Positions 1 through 10,193 of a stretch of DNA of 64,000 nt are shown one piece after another. The notes below the pieces were generated by a model. The model worked only from the letters and a program-made list of their open reading frames with translations. It had not been told where the DNA came from and ran no database searches. Made by a program: the position numbers and the translations under genes. The stretch's first letter is position 1. Each line of letters starts with the position of its first letter. Source of the DNA: Sulfidibacter corallicola (GTDB lineage: Bacteria > Acidobacteriota > Holophagae > Acanthopleuribacterales > Acanthopleuribacteraceae); assembly GCF_017498545.1 (NCBI RefSeq), contig NZ_CP071793.1, positions 2,728,001 to 2,792,000 of the forward strand, given 5' to 3'.

Positions 1-2
1 AG

Positions 3-1544
3 TGGTATGCGTGGCCCATGTTGATCGCTCCGCATACCGCCGCCATGGTCACCCGCAATCTGCATTTGAAGATCATGGAGTCGTACGTCAAGTCTCCCAA
101 ACTCCACGCCAACGCCTTGAAGAACCCCAAGATGCTCGGCGGTCCCTTTATCGATCTGCCGGCCGGCAGGGTCGATCAGGTCGCCAACCTGCTGGCCGCG
201 ACAAAGGATCGGTTGTCCGATCTCTGTGCCTTTGCCGACGCCGTGCGCGCCCTCGACGACTTGCTGGCCCGCGAAGCCCAAGGCCATTCGCTGGTTCCGT
301 TGTATGAGAAGATTCCGGCACCGCTACGCGGCTACGTGGAACTCGGCTACGACCTGAACAATCAGGCCTCGATTCGCTTCTTCGAGCGCATGCTCTACAA
401 AAGCCCCTACTATCACCAAGAAAACCAAGGGATTGCGCTCTCGATCACACGTCGCGACGAGCGACCGTTCGTCTTGAGCACGCCGCGTTTTCCAGGCCCC
501 GAAACGCTCCATTACGCGATGCCTTTCGCGAGCGAAGCGATCGACCGCCTGGCCGCCATGCGGCACACGCCGGCGCCCTTGGCGCAACTGGAAGCCTGGC
601 TACCGGAAGACCGCGAGCAACGCGCCTTTTTTTCCAGTCTCTTCACCGAAGCGGAACCGCAGCGGCGCGGTAAAAACCGCGACGATTTGGGCGACGGCCT
701 GCGCATCAAGTACTTCGGCCACGCGGTTTTGCTGTTCGAGACCAAGGATGTGACCGTCATGACGGATCCCCTGGTCAGTTACGACGTGGGCGACCAGCTC
801 ACCCCGCGCTATTGTTTCGAAGATCTTCCCGACCGCATCGACTACGTGCTGCTGACCCACGGTCACCAGGACCACGTGATGTTCGAAACCCTGCTCCAGT
901 TGCGCCATCGCATCGGCACCATCGTGGTTCCGCGCTCCGGCGCGGGCTCGCTGCAAGACCCCAATCTCAAACTGGTCCTGGAGCACACGGGCTTCGACAA
1001 CGTGATCGAGCTGGCCGAAATGGAACCCCTCGAGGTTCCCGGTGGGCGCATCCACGGGCTGCCGTTCCTGGGCGAGCACGGCGATCTCCACATCCACGCC
1101 AAGCTGGGGTTCCACCTCGACCTCGCCGGACGCACCGTCGTATGTGCCGCGGATTCGAACAACCTTTCGCCCGAGATCTTCAAGTTGGTCCGCCAGCACC
1201 TGGGTCCGGTCGACACGATGTTCCTGGGCATGGAGTGCGAGGGCGCGCCCCTCTCCTGGCTGTACGGTCCGCTGCTGACGCGAACGCTCGAACGCAAGAT
1301 GGACCAATCGCGCCGCTTCGACGGTTCCGACGCCCGCAAGGGCCTGGAGATGGTCGAGGCGCTCGAATGCAACCGGGTCTTCGTGTACGCGATGGGCCAG
1401 GAACCGTGGCTGACCTTCATCTCGAGCCTGCGCTATACCAAGGAATCCAAGCCGATCGTGGAATCCGATCAATTGGTGGCGGCCTGCCGTGCGCGCGGCA
1501 TCGAGAGCGAACGTCTCTACGGCAAGAAACTGATCCAACTCTAG
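3..1544 (+). CDS. CmlA-like diiron beta-hydroxylase (metallo-beta-lactamase fold), 5' end outside window
   Basis: The reading frame is open to the left edge, and the codons before the first ATG (position 18) still read as protein, so the gene is probably cut by the window. Counted from position 18, residues 1-225 form an N-terminal domain with phrases such as GYVELGYDLNN and ERMLYKSPYY. A metallo-beta-lactamase fold follows, with the metal motif THGHQDH (first His about residue 281), a downstream GEHGDL, and a conserved-looking tail MGQEPWLTFISSLRYTKES. An N-terminal dimerisation-type domain plus MBL domain of about 510 residues resembles CmlA, the diiron monooxygenase that beta-hydroxylates amino acids held on NRPS carrier proteins. 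An MbtH gene 500 bp downstream supports an NRPS setting. The match to CmlA is from memory of family features; a generic UlaG-like MBL hydrolase is the alternative. Confidence 0.72.
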   Translation, partial: WYAWPMLIAPHTAAMVTRNLHLKIMESYVKSPKLHANALKNPKMLGGPFIDLPAGRVDQVANLLAATKDRLSDLCAFADAVRALDDLLAREAQGHSLVPLYEKIPAPLRGYVELGYDLNNQASIRFFERMLYKSPYYHQENQGIALSITRRDERPFVLSTPRFPGPETLHYAMPFASEAIDRLAAMRHTPAPLAQLEAWLPEDREQRAFFSSLFTEAEPQRRGKNRDDLGDGLRIKYFGHAVLLFETKDVTVMTDPLVSYDVGDQLTPRYCFEDLPDRIDYVLLTHGHQDHVMFETLLQLRHRIGTIVVPRSGAGSLQDPNLKLVLEHTGFDNVIELAEMEPLEVPGGRIHGLPFLGEHGDLHIHAKLGFHLDLAGRTVVCAADSNNLSPEIFKLVRQHLGPVDTMFLGMECEGAPLSWLYGPLLTRTLERKMDQSRRFDGSDARKGLEMVEALECNRVFVYAMGQEPWLTFISSLRYTKESKPIVESDQLVAACRARGIESERLYGKKLIQL

Positions 1545-2043
1545 CGGTTCTCGGTCCTTCACAGGCTTTCATCAGGAGCCCCGGCAGGTGATCGATTCTA
1601 CGAGATCGATCCGGAGGGGGCCACTCGGATGGAAGGGCCGCGCTGCGCGCCGGTCAAGCAATACCACGCGGTGATTCGCCTCGAAAGAACCGCCGTGCAA
1701 AAGACACGAAACCCCCACAACACGAGTGCCACTAACCATGAGCGGGCGTTCGAGCGATGGCTGGAAACCGGACGCGGGTCATTTTCTGTCTCCATATACA
1801 CACCCAACCCACACACACCGGAAAATGATTCGCGGTAAGGCAACTTCTGTCGCTCGGACGCCCTTTCTCATTGGCCAAGGTTCCCGACCTACATGTCCCC
1901 ATTCTCGGTGGCGCTATCGCACCTTTTAGGTTTTTTCCCGGGACAGGTGCCCATCCTGCGTGTCGCCGCCCTCCACCTGTGGAGATGCGGCCACTGGATG
2001 TGCGCCCTACTGGGTATCTCTCACGATTCCCCTGGAGGACCCC
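1545..2043. other. Intergenic, no convincing gene
   Basis: About 500 bp between the MBL-fold gene and mbtH. Short ORFs here lack ribosome-binding sites and protein-like composition. A GATCGAT...ATCGATC inverted repeat lies near 1588-1610 but has no following T-run, so I do not call it a terminator. The mbtH promoter presumably lies in this stretch, but I see no near-consensus -35/-10 pair. Confidence 0.5.
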
Positions 2044-2265
2044 ATGAGTGAAACAGAAGCTATTGCAGAGCTTTACACGGTCGTGATCAATCACGAAGAG
2101 CAGTATTCCATTTGGCCGCAAGACCGCGAAATCCCTCTGGGATGGCGCGATGCGGGCAAGAGCGGCGACAAGCAGGCTTGTCTCGACTGGATCGACGAGG
2201 TCTGGACGGACATGCGGCCCCTGAGCCTACGACGTCGCATGGAGGAGACTGCCAAGGCGGAATGA
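2044..2265 (+). CDS. mbtH: MbtH-like protein (NRPS adenylation-domain partner)
   Basis: Encodes 73 residues, the normal MbtH length. The start is the ATG at 2044, preceded by GGAGG at 2034-2038. The protein carries the family hallmarks: [15 protein letters not shown] near residue 13, LGWRDAG, and the C-terminal [14 protein letters not shown] with the invariant Trp and Pro residues. MbtH proteins bind NRPS adenylation domains and are often needed for their folding and activity; they have no catalysis of their own. Together with the CmlA-like hydroxylase just upstream, this marks the right end of a nonribosomal-peptide gene cluster whose synthetases should lie left of the window. No NRPS module is visible inside the window. 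Confidence 0.95.
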   Translation: MSETEAIAELYTVVINHEEQYSIWPQDREIPLGWRDAGKSGDKQACLDWIDEVWTDMRPLSLRRRMEETAKAE

Positions 2266-2516
2266 GCCGTGAACGAGGCGCGGCGGGGCATCGAGAACGT
2301 CACACGCCCGCCTCGCATCTTGCGATTCCGTCCACGAAAACCACGAAAACACACGAAAAGAACGCCATGTGACTGACTGGTTCCACCCAGCTTGGCCGTT
2401 CTCACCTGACGGCCCCGCCAGGATCCCGACTGCGGGCATCGGATTTCATCCGCGACAGATCCTTGTTTCGGATGGATGGCCCTGCCTGATCGATCCCTGT
2501 CGTTTGCCCGCTGGTT

Positions 2517-2715
2517 CGCGCCTCTCTGGAACCCACGTGGGGCATCCAACCTGAGATGGGTTGGATCGTCGTCACACTTAATCAGGAAGGCAGGAACAAA
2601 CGAAACCAGGAAAAGCAGGGACACAATCTGCACCCAAATGCCGTTCCTTTCTTGGTTTCCGTTCTTTCTGGATTCCTGCTCTATTTTTTGGAGGAATTAC
2701 CCAGGCCCTTCGCCA
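2517..2715. repeat. 199-bp direct repeat, copy 1
   Basis: Nearly identical to 2769-2966; I count one substitution and one single-base indel. It starts at CGCGCCTCTCTGGAACCC and ends at CCCAGGCCCTTCGCCA. It contains an internal inverted repeat CCAACC...GGTTGG. The ORFs running through it are repeated phrases without gene-like starts, so I treat it as non-coding. Confidence 0.9.
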
Positions 2716-2768
2716 GAAACCAGGCAGGGTATTTCTTTCTCGAAATCGAGCGGGTTTACCCGCAGGTC

Positions 2769-2966
2769 CGCGCCTCTCTGGAACCCACGTGGGGCATCCA
2801 ACCTGAGATGGGTTGGATCGTCGTCACACTTAATCAGGAAGGCAGGAACAAACGAAACCAGGAAAAGCAGGGGCACAATCTGCACCAAATGCCGTTCCTT
2901 TCTTGGTTTCCGTTCTTTCTGGATTCCTGCTCTATTTTTTGGAGGAATTACCCAGGCCCTTCGCCA
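2769..2966. repeat. 199-bp direct repeat, copy 2
   Basis: Second copy of the repeat at 2517-2715, after a 53-bp spacer. The spacer contains the phrase CGAAATCGAGCGGG, which recurs near 36980 (there CGAAATCGAGCGGGCTTGCC). This links the duplication to the intergenic repeat material elsewhere in the window. The rest of 2266-3149 shows no gene; an AAAACCACGAAAACAC-like low-complexity stretch lies near 2335-2360. Confidence 0.9.
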
Positions 2967-3149
2967 CAAGCAAGGGTTTGACCCATTGAGGGGCTCGCGT
3001 TAGGATAACTCCACCCCTCTTATAGAGCTAAAATTTCCTATTCATTCTTTTTTTCATGCTCATTGGCCATTTACCCGATGCCGTCTTTCATAGGCAATGG
3101 CAATGGAAATGAATCTTCGCAGTCAGTTTCACTGGCTTGGAGGATGCTC

Positions 3150-6100
3150 ATGAGTCGCATCTTGGTGCTGTTCCTTTGTTGCAACTTGCTGCATGCACGG
3201 GCCGGCAGTCCATGCGATGTGGATGGTTGTGGCGATCTCCTTTTAGGCGACATGCCGGCTCAGTTCTCCGCCTGGTTGGACTCTGCCGCGGACTGTAACG
3301 GTGATTCGCACCGTAACATTTTGGATTATGTCTGCCGCATCAACGGCTTCGCCGCAAATCGAGCCCCGGTCTTCGACCCCGTCATCGAGCCATTTCTGGC
3401 TGTTGGCGACCTGCTCCAAATTGATTTGATCGCGATCGACCCCGATGGCGATCCGGTAGCACTCAGTGCCGTTGACGTCCCCAACAATGCGGTCTTCAAT
3501 GCGGTTTCCGGTTCCTTCTCGTTCTCTCCGGAGAGCAGCGATATCGGCCTGAACAGTATGGTTTTTCGCGCCACGGATGGCCTGCTAAACGACCGGTTGA
3601 CACTGAATGTGACGGTGGACGAGGCGGATTGTAATCTGATCACCCCCACCGTTGCCAGTCCTTCACCCGCACATGGCAGTGCGCAGGTGGCGATCACGCG
3701 CGAAACGGTCGTGCGTTTCAGCCGACCGCTCATGGCCGAACCTCTGAGTGAGGATGCCCTTTTTGCAACATTCGGCGGCGTACGCTTGGCCGCGGTAAGG
3801 CGGCTCTCTGCCGACCGCCGCAGCGCCACCCTTTTCTACGACGCCAACTTGCCGGCCGGCGCGCGTATTCGCGTGCTCATCGACGGAGACCTGTTGGTGG
3901 ACGAACTGGGCTGCCTCGTCGATGCCGATGGCGATGGCGAGCCGGGCGGTACCGGCCTGGTGGAATTTGACACGCTCGGTTTGGGGACCGTGCCCGGGAC
4001 GAGTGTGTGTGGGCGCGTTTTCGCTTCCGAGCAGGTCGTCAGCGAAGGTGGTGGCGAATGGGTGAATCAGCCGCTCGCGGGCGTCCGCATCACCGTGGAC
4101 GGTCTCGAGGAAAGCGTTTTCGCCGTGACCGATGCGTTCGGCGACTTTCGTTTGGATGACGCACCGGGTGGGTTGTTTTTCGTGCATATCGACGGCACGG
4201 CGGCCCTCGGTGGTCCTGAAGGCGCCTTTTATCCCGTCGTTGGCAAACCGTGGGAAAGCATTCCCGGTAGAGAAATTTCGGTTGGCGATGTGTTTTTGCC
4301 GCTGATCGCCCCGGACACCCTTCAACCGGTCAGCGATTCGGATCCGACGACCGTCACGATCCCACCTGCCGTGGTTGCCGCGGATCCCAGCCTCGAGTTG
4401 GTGGTTCTGACCGTGCCGCCAGGTGCTTTGATCGACGAAGACGGGGGCAGTGTCGGCGTGGCCCCCGTGGATCCCAGCCGGCTGCCCGGGGCTCTCCCCG
4501 CCGGCTTGGAGCTGCCGCTGGTGATTACCGTTCAAACCGATGGCGCGACCAACTTCGACGAACCGGTGCCGTTGTGTTTACCCAACCTGCCCGATCCGGT
4601 CACGAGCGAGGTGCTGCCGCCAGGTGCCGCCAGTGCACTTTGGAGTTTCAACCACGATTCAGGCGCTTGGGAGATCGCAGGCGGCATGACCGTGAGCGGC
4701 GACGGGCTGAGCGTGTGCAGCAATCCCGGGCAAGGCGTACTCGCTCCGGGTTGGCACGGCTCCCGCCCGGGGACCCAAGCTGGCGGAGGCCAACCGGGTA
4801 AGGCCAAACCAACGGATACGGAGCCGGCCTCCCATTCCAACAGCGGCAACGGCCGTACCAAAACGCCTCAAGACAATGACAATGCGCGCTCCAACGGCAA
4901 AAAGAAAAAGCCCCGCGATCCCTGCGAAACGAATATGCCCAATCAAGACCCCACCGGCACCACCGACCCCGTCCATTACTTTTCCGGTGAATTGGTGCTC
5001 CATGTGGTGGACCTTCATATCAAAGGTCGCGGATTCGACTTCATGTGGGAGCGGACCTATCGTTCGAAACACGACATTCGTTCTCCATTGGGCATTGGAT
5101 GGGATCACACCTACCACCTTTTTTTGGAGGCGGACGGCCTGTTGCGGGCGGTTGCCAACGGCGAGGGCCGCCGCGATCTATACACACCCGTGCCGGGCAC
5201 GGATAATGCCTGGGCCCGCAACGAAATATTTGCCGAATTGATCGAAAACCAGGACGGCACTTACAGCCTGACCCATGACGATGCCACGGTGTGGGATTTT
5301 CTCGCGCTCGATGGCACTGCCGCGGCCGGCAGGATCGCGCGAATTACCGACCGCAACGGCAATACCATGCGGTTCGCCTACGATGTGAACGGGCGTCTGA
5401 TCACGGTGACCGATACGCTCGATCGAGACATTCAGGTGACCTATGACCCTTCGAACCGAATCGAAGCCATCATCGATTTCACCGGTCGCCAGGTCAAGTA
5501 CAGCTACCACGAAGCGGGTTCGGTTTTCGGGAACGGAGAGATTGCGACCGTGACATCTCCAGCGGTGACCGGCACGCCCAACGCAAACGACTTTCCCGAC
5601 GGCAAAACCACGACCTACGCCTACACCACCGGATTTGCCGACGAACGGCTGAACCACAACCTGCTGAACGTCACCGATCCTCTGGGCCAAACCTACCTGT
5701 CTCATACCTACGCTGCGACCACCGATCCCGACGATTTCCTCTTCGATCGGGTCGTTCGCCAGGTTTGGGGTGATCCGGACGACATCATCGATCTGAGTTA
5801 TGTGGATTTGGATCCCAGTCCGCAAAACCGCCAAGCGGAAACCCTCGCCATCATCAACGACCGCAACGGCCATGTGAAGGAACACCGTTTCGACTTGGGC
5901 AACCGCCTGATCAGTTTGCGCGAGTACACGGGCCGTGCCGATCCCCAACAACCGACGACGATGACGGAGAACCGTCCAACGGGGAAAGTGCGAATCGAGG
6001 ATCCGGACTTTTTCGAAACCCATTTCGAGTGGAATGCGGACAGCCAGAGAACGCGCATCATTTATCCCAAAGGCAACATCGTGGCCTACGTTTACGAGGC

Positions 6101-9100
6101 CGATCTCAACCCCACGGCCTCGTTGCGAACACGAGGAAACCTCCGAACGGTCCAGCGCATACCGGGAGGTCATCTCCCCGCCGGCGACCAGCAAATCATC
6201 GAGGAGCGCTACGAATACGACGACGATTTTTCGTGCGGGTCCTGCGGCTTCAACTTCGTCACCCGCCATACCGACGGCCGAGGCAACCTCACCACCCACA
6301 CCTATGACGAGCGCGGCAATCGCATCCGGACGGAACATCGCATCAGCGGGATCGTCGAAGATTTCGAATACAACGAATTCGGGCAATTGACGGCGGTCAT
6401 CCATCCGGACAACGGCAGCGGATCCCGTCGCCGCGACGTCTACACCTATCACACCGACGGCCATGAGCGCGGCTACCTACATCGGGAAATCATTGATTCC
6501 GAAAACCTGGCGCTGACCAAAACCCACGGGTACGATCCTCTGGGTAATTTGACGGCGCTCACCGATGCCCGCGGCCACACCGCAACCATGACCTACAACC
6601 AACTGGACCAAATGGTGCGGCAAACCTCGCGCGAAGTTACGGACGACTCGGGCATTTTCTACATCCGCGACTATGCCTTTGACGCCAACGACAACCTGGT
6701 GCGCGAGGACGTACTCAACCTCGACGAAACCGGGGCCTTGGCTGCCAACAGCCACATTAGTTACAGCTACATCTACGACATTCTCGACAATCCCCTCCGG
6801 CTGACGAATGAACTGGATCAAACCACCGATCAAGTCACCACCCTCACTTATGACGGCAACCGCAACATCGTACTCAGGGAGTACGGCGAGGCGGCGAACG
6901 GCAACCAGCCCGCCAACAGCCAGGCATTCGAATACGACGAACGAGATTTGTTGTACCGCGATATTCTGGCGCCGGGTTTTCCCGAACAGACCACCACGCA
7001 AACCGATTACGATGCCAACGCCAACGTGATCAGGCAAATGCAGGGCATCGAAAACACCCCGCGTCTGACCGAGTACGTTTACGACGGTTACGACCGCGTG
7101 GTGGAAGAGATCGACGCCATGGGAAACCGCACGGTGTTCGGCTACGATGCCAACTTCAATGCGGTATTGCAGCGAAGCTTCGGTGAAATCACCGACGTGG
7201 TCGGCGACACCGACAATCTCCTGCTCGAAGAAACCGCCTATGTTTACGACGCCTTGAACCGGCTGACCACCACGCGGAGGTCCTTCTTCGATACGGCGAC
7301 CCAGAACCCGATCGGGGACGGGTCTTCCGAGCGGGTGAAGGTCTACAGCGGCTTTTCCCAACCCATCTCGGCCACCGATGACAACGGCAACGAGACCCGC
7401 TATCTCTACGACACGGCCAACCGATTGCAAACGACCATCGATGCCGCCGGAAACCAGGAAGTTTACACCTACGATGCCAACGATAACTTGATTATCCAGA
7501 GCTCGGTGGAGAAAACCGATTTGGGAGGCGACGACGAGGTTTTTGTACAGATCCTGACCTACGACAACCTGGACCGGCGCATTCGCGTGGAAGACGGCAG
7601 CGGTAATATTTCGCTCATCGGCTATGATTCGCGGAGCAATGTCACCCTGCTGACCGACGCGCTCGGCAACGAGGTTCGAGCCCTTTTTGACGGGTTGGAC
7701 CGAACCGTGGAAATACGGCGCAGCCTGAGCGACGACGGAACCGGGAGCGGGAACCCGCTCGGCGAAATCGTGACCCGCAAAGTGTACGACCACGCCCACC
7801 GCATCGTGGCCAGGGAAGACGGCAACGGCAATCTCTGCAACTACACGTACGACGGGTTAGATCGGCTGCTGACCACCACTCTGGCCGACGGCACCATTCA
7901 CAGCTACAGCTATGACGTCCACCACAACATCATTTCCCAAACCGATGCCAACGGCAGCCGGATCGATACCCAATACGACCTGCTCGATCGCAAAACTCGG
8001 CTGGATGTCACTCCTGGCAACGATGTCGACGATGCGACGACCTTCGAGACCTTTGCATGGGACGGGCTTTCCCGACTGGTCCGGGCTGAAAACGACCAGG
8101 TGGTGGTGACGCGTGCCTATGATTCGCTGTCCCATCGGACGGCGGAAGCGCTGGACGGGCAAACCACGTCGGCCGAATTCGACGGTGAAGGCAATATGCT
8201 GTCCTGCACTTTCCCCGGCGGCCGCAGCCTCACCTACACCTACGATGCGCTCAATCGCCGCAAAACCGCTGCCGATGGCGGCGGAACGATTTACACCCAC
8301 TTTTGGGCGGGCCCGGATCGCCTCGTTGCCCGGGATCAAGGCAACGGCACGCGGCTCCTCAAGACCTACGACGGTGTTCAGGGTGTCGCCAATGGCAGCG
8401 GCGATTTCGGTTTCCGCAAGATTGCCGGAACCCAGCACCTCGTGACGGCCGGAGGCAGCCTGATCGATGATCGTCGTTATGTCTGGGACCGGGTGTTCAA
8501 TAAAATCAAAGTCGAAGACCTCATCGCCGGCAGTACACGCGACATGGTGTACGATTCGGTTTACCGTCTGCTATCCGTCACGGAGGATGCGGCGTCGGTT
8601 GGTTTTGACTACGACGATGTGGGGAATCGCACGGAAGTGGTCGGCGGGGATCAACCCGGCGTTTACACCATGGACGGCACCCAACCCGACCCGGCGGATG
8701 CCCAGGTCAACCAGTACAGCCAAACCCCGTTTGACGACCGGCATTACGATGCCAACGGCAGCACACTCCAGGCCGATGGCCCGGTCACCCGCGACTTGAG
8801 CTACGACTACGCCGATCGCATGACGGGTTACGTCGGGAGCGACGGAATGACCGCGACCTATACGTACGATGCGCTTGGCCGGCGCGTGGCTCGGGTTGTC
8901 GATGACGGCGGCAGTGAAACGACCCGCTATTATTACGACGGCATCCGGGTTATCGAGGAGCGTGATGGGCAGAACCAGGTACAGGCTTCCTATGTATATG
9001 GCCATGGCTTGGACGAACCGGTCACCATGCAGCGCAACGGTCAGGACTTTTACTATCATTGCGATGATTTATACAACGTGGTGGCGCTGACCGACGATGG

Positions 9101-10193
9101 CGGCAATCTGGTCGAACGTTATCGGTACGGTGACTTCGGAACCCCCGCGGTCTTCGATGCGGCCGGGCTGCCCCAACAGGGAACCTCGGTGGGCAATCCC
9201 TACTTATTCAATGGCCGCAGATGGGACCCCGAAAGTGGTTTTTATTGGTTCCGCTCCCGCTATCTGGACAGCCAGGCCGGCCGGTTCCTGACCCGAGACC
9301 GGCTCGGGACCTGGGGGGATGCCCAGAACATGGGCAACGGCGCCACCTTCGTCGGCAACAATCCCTACTCACGGACCGATCCCTTGGGATTGCAACCCAA
9401 CCAAGTCCAGGCCGGGACCATTTACGATTTGATCGAGGACGTGAAGGCCCATGAGCGGAATGGCTATATGCTTTTCCAGGTACTGGATAATATGACGGAC
9501 GAACAGGCGGGAACCTATACCGGTTCATCGTTTCGTTATTTTTATACCGAAAAGTATGGCTGGGTGGATGCCGAACACTTTCTCAATGGCCTGAAATGGG
9601 GTTACCAACGAGCGCGCGTCCAGGTCCGCAACATGGAAAGCACCGATGGCTGGACCCAATTTGTCGTGGAATGGGAACTCTGGTGGTCTCGCATGGATGT
9701 CATCGCGGCCGGCAATGCGGTCGAATCGTTGCAAACCCTGGGAGATTACACGGTCAATCAAGCCCCTTGGTCGGTGGGTCGCATTAGGTTCGACGGTTAT
9801 CACAGCGGCATGTCCTGGGAGGACCTGGCCAGCAACGAGGCCGGTGCCGATTTTGGTGTCTACTTCCTGACGCAATGGGGTCTGGATCCAAAACTGTCGC
9901 ATGTGCTTCGGATTTGGGCAGCGGGTGTCGGTGCCGCCAAACAGAAGGACGATCCAAAATCCGGCTATAAATTCCTGCCGAAGCAAGACCTCTCGGACTA
10001 CAAAGTCCGTCAGAAGATGGGGCTCAGCCTTTGGAAGGGCATTCCCTTTTTCGGAAGCCTGTCGCCGGATCCGCTGGACAACGGTGCTGCCACCATCGCG
10101 CGCAAAAAGGCGTTGGCCGCGGGGAAAACCAAATGGATCAAGGCCAGGGAGCATCGCAACGGGAATCCCAAAAAGAACGGAGACTGCAAATGA
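3150..10193 (+). CDS. Giant secreted RHS/YD-repeat protein
   Basis: 2347 residues from the ATG at 3150, chosen because GGAGG at 3139-3143 sits 6 nt upstream and a signal peptide (MSRILVLFLCCNLLHARA) follows. In order: a dockerin-like DCNGDSHRNILDY segment (about 50-65), a cadherin/Ig-like stretch, a Big_5-like Ig domain (about 170-270), a carboxypeptidase-regulatory-like region, a Gly/Asn/Lys-rich linker, then from about residue 605 a DUF6531-type entry and dozens of YD repeats. The RHS core ends with RRWDPESGFYWFRSRYLD and NNPYSRTDPLGL near residue 2080. A unique 266-residue tip follows, with KYGWVDAEHF and SWEDLASNEAG motifs. RHS shells usually enclose a variable C-terminal effector; the tip's activity is unknown to me. 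No small immunity gene follows; instead the stop overlaps the next large gene. Confidence 0.93.
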   Translation: MSRILVLFLCCNLLHARAGSPCDVDGCGDLLLGDMPAQFSAWLDSAADCNGDSHRNILDYVCRINGFAANRAPVFDPVIEPFLAVGDLLQIDLIAIDPDGDPVALSAVDVPNNAVFNAVSGSFSFSPESSDIGLNSMVFRATDGLLNDRLTLNVTVDEADCNLITPTVASPSPAHGSAQVAITRETVVRFSRPLMAEPLSEDALFATFGGVRLAAVRRLSADRRSATLFYDANLPAGARIRVLIDGDLLVDELGCLVDADGDGEPGGTGLVEFDTLGLGTVPGTSVCGRVFASEQVVSEGGGEWVNQPLAGVRITVDGLEESVFAVTDAFGDFRLDDAPGGLFFVHIDGTAALGGPEGAFYPVVGKPWESIPGREISVGDVFLPLIAPDTLQPVSDSDPTTVTIPPAVVAADPSLELVVLTVPPGALIDEDGGSVGVAPVDPSRLPGALPAGLELPLVITVQTDGATNFDEPVPLCLPNLPDPVTSEVLPPGAASALWSFNHDSGAWEIAGGMTVSGDGLSVCSNPGQGVLAPGWHGSRPGTQAGGGQPGKAKPTDTEPASHSNSGNGRTKTPQDNDNARSNGKKKKPRDPCETNMPNQDPTGTTDPVHYFSGELVLHVVDLHIKGRGFDFMWERTYRSKHDIRSPLGIGWDHTYHLFLEADGLLRAVANGEGRRDLYTPVPGTDNAWARNEIFAELIENQDGTYSLTHDDATVWDFLALDGTAAAGRIARITDRNGNTMRFAYDVNGRLITVTDTLDRDIQVTYDPSNRIEAIIDFTGRQVKYSYHEAGSVFGNGEIATVTSPAVTGTPNANDFPDGKTTTYAYTTGFADERLNHNLLNVTDPLGQTYLSHTYAATTDPDDFLFDRVVRQVWGDPDDIIDLSYVDLDPSPQNRQAETLAIINDRNGHVKEHRFDLGNRLISLREYTGRADPQQPTTMTENRPTGKVRIEDPDFFETHFEWNADSQRTRIIYPKGNIVAYVYEADLNPTASLRTRGNLRTVQRIPGGHLPAGDQQIIEERYEYDDDFSCGSCGFNFVTRHTDGRGNLTTHTYDERGNRIRTEHRISGIVEDFEYNEFGQLTAVIHPDNGSGSRRRDVYTYHTDGHERGYLHREIIDSENLALTKTHGYDPLGNLTALTDARGHTATMTYNQLDQMVRQTSREVTDDSGIFYIRDYAFDANDNLVREDVLNLDETGALAANSHISYSYIYDILDNPLRLTNELDQTTDQVTTLTYDGNRNIVLREYGEAANGNQPANSQAFEYDERDLLYRDILAPGFPEQTTTQTDYDANANVIRQMQGIENTPRLTEYVYDGYDRVVEEIDAMGNRTVFGYDANFNAVLQRSFGEITDVVGDTDNLLLEETAYVYDALNRLTTTRRSFFDTATQNPIGDGSSERVKVYSGFSQPISATDDNGNETRYLYDTANRLQTTIDAAGNQEVYTYDANDNLIIQSSVEKTDLGGDDEVFVQILTYDNLDRRIRVEDGSGNISLIGYDSRSNVTLLTDALGNEVRALFDGLDRTVEIRRSLSDDGTGSGNPLGEIVTRKVYDHAHRIVAREDGNGNLCNYTYDGLDRLLTTTLADGTIHSYSYDVHHNIISQTDANGSRIDTQYDLLDRKTRLDVTPGNDVDDATTFETFAWDGLSRLVRAENDQVVVTRAYDSLSHRTAEALDGQTTSAEFDGEGNMLSCTFPGGRSLTYTYDALNRRKTAADGGGTIYTHFWAGPDRLVARDQGNGTRLLKTYDGVQGVANGSGDFGFRKIAGTQHLVTAGGSLIDDRRYVWDRVFNKIKVEDLIAGSTRDMVYDSVYRLLSVTEDAASVGFDYDDVGNRTEVVGGDQPGVYTMDGTQPDPADAQVNQYSQTPFDDRHYDANGSTLQADGPVTRDLSYDYADRMTGYVGSDGMTATYTYDALGRRVARVVDDGGSETTRYYYDGIRVIEERDGQNQVQASYVYGHGLDEPVTMQRNGQDFYYHCDDLYNVVALTDDGGNLVERYRYGDFGTPAVFDAAGLPQQGTSVGNPYLFNGRRWDPESGFYWFRSRYLDSQAGRFLTRDRLGTWGDAQNMGNGATFVGNNPYSRTDPLGLQPNQVQAGTIYDLIEDVKAHERNGYMLFQVLDNMTDEQAGTYTGSSFRYFYTEKYGWVDAEHFLNGLKWGYQRARVQVRNMESTDGWTQFVVEWELWWSRMDVIAAGNAVESLQTLGDYTVNQAPWSVGRIRFDGYHSGMSWEDLASNEAGADFGVYFLTQWGLDPKLSHVLRIWAAGVGAAKQKDDPKSGYKFLPKQDLSDYKVRQKMGLSLWKGIPFFGSLSPDPLDNGAATIARKKALAAGKTKWIKAREHRNGNPKKNGDCK

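Noticed and set aside
5178..7799. Two long minus-strand ORFs inside the RHS gene
   Set aside because: Antisense translations of YD repeats; the plus strand encodes a coherent YD-repeat protein.
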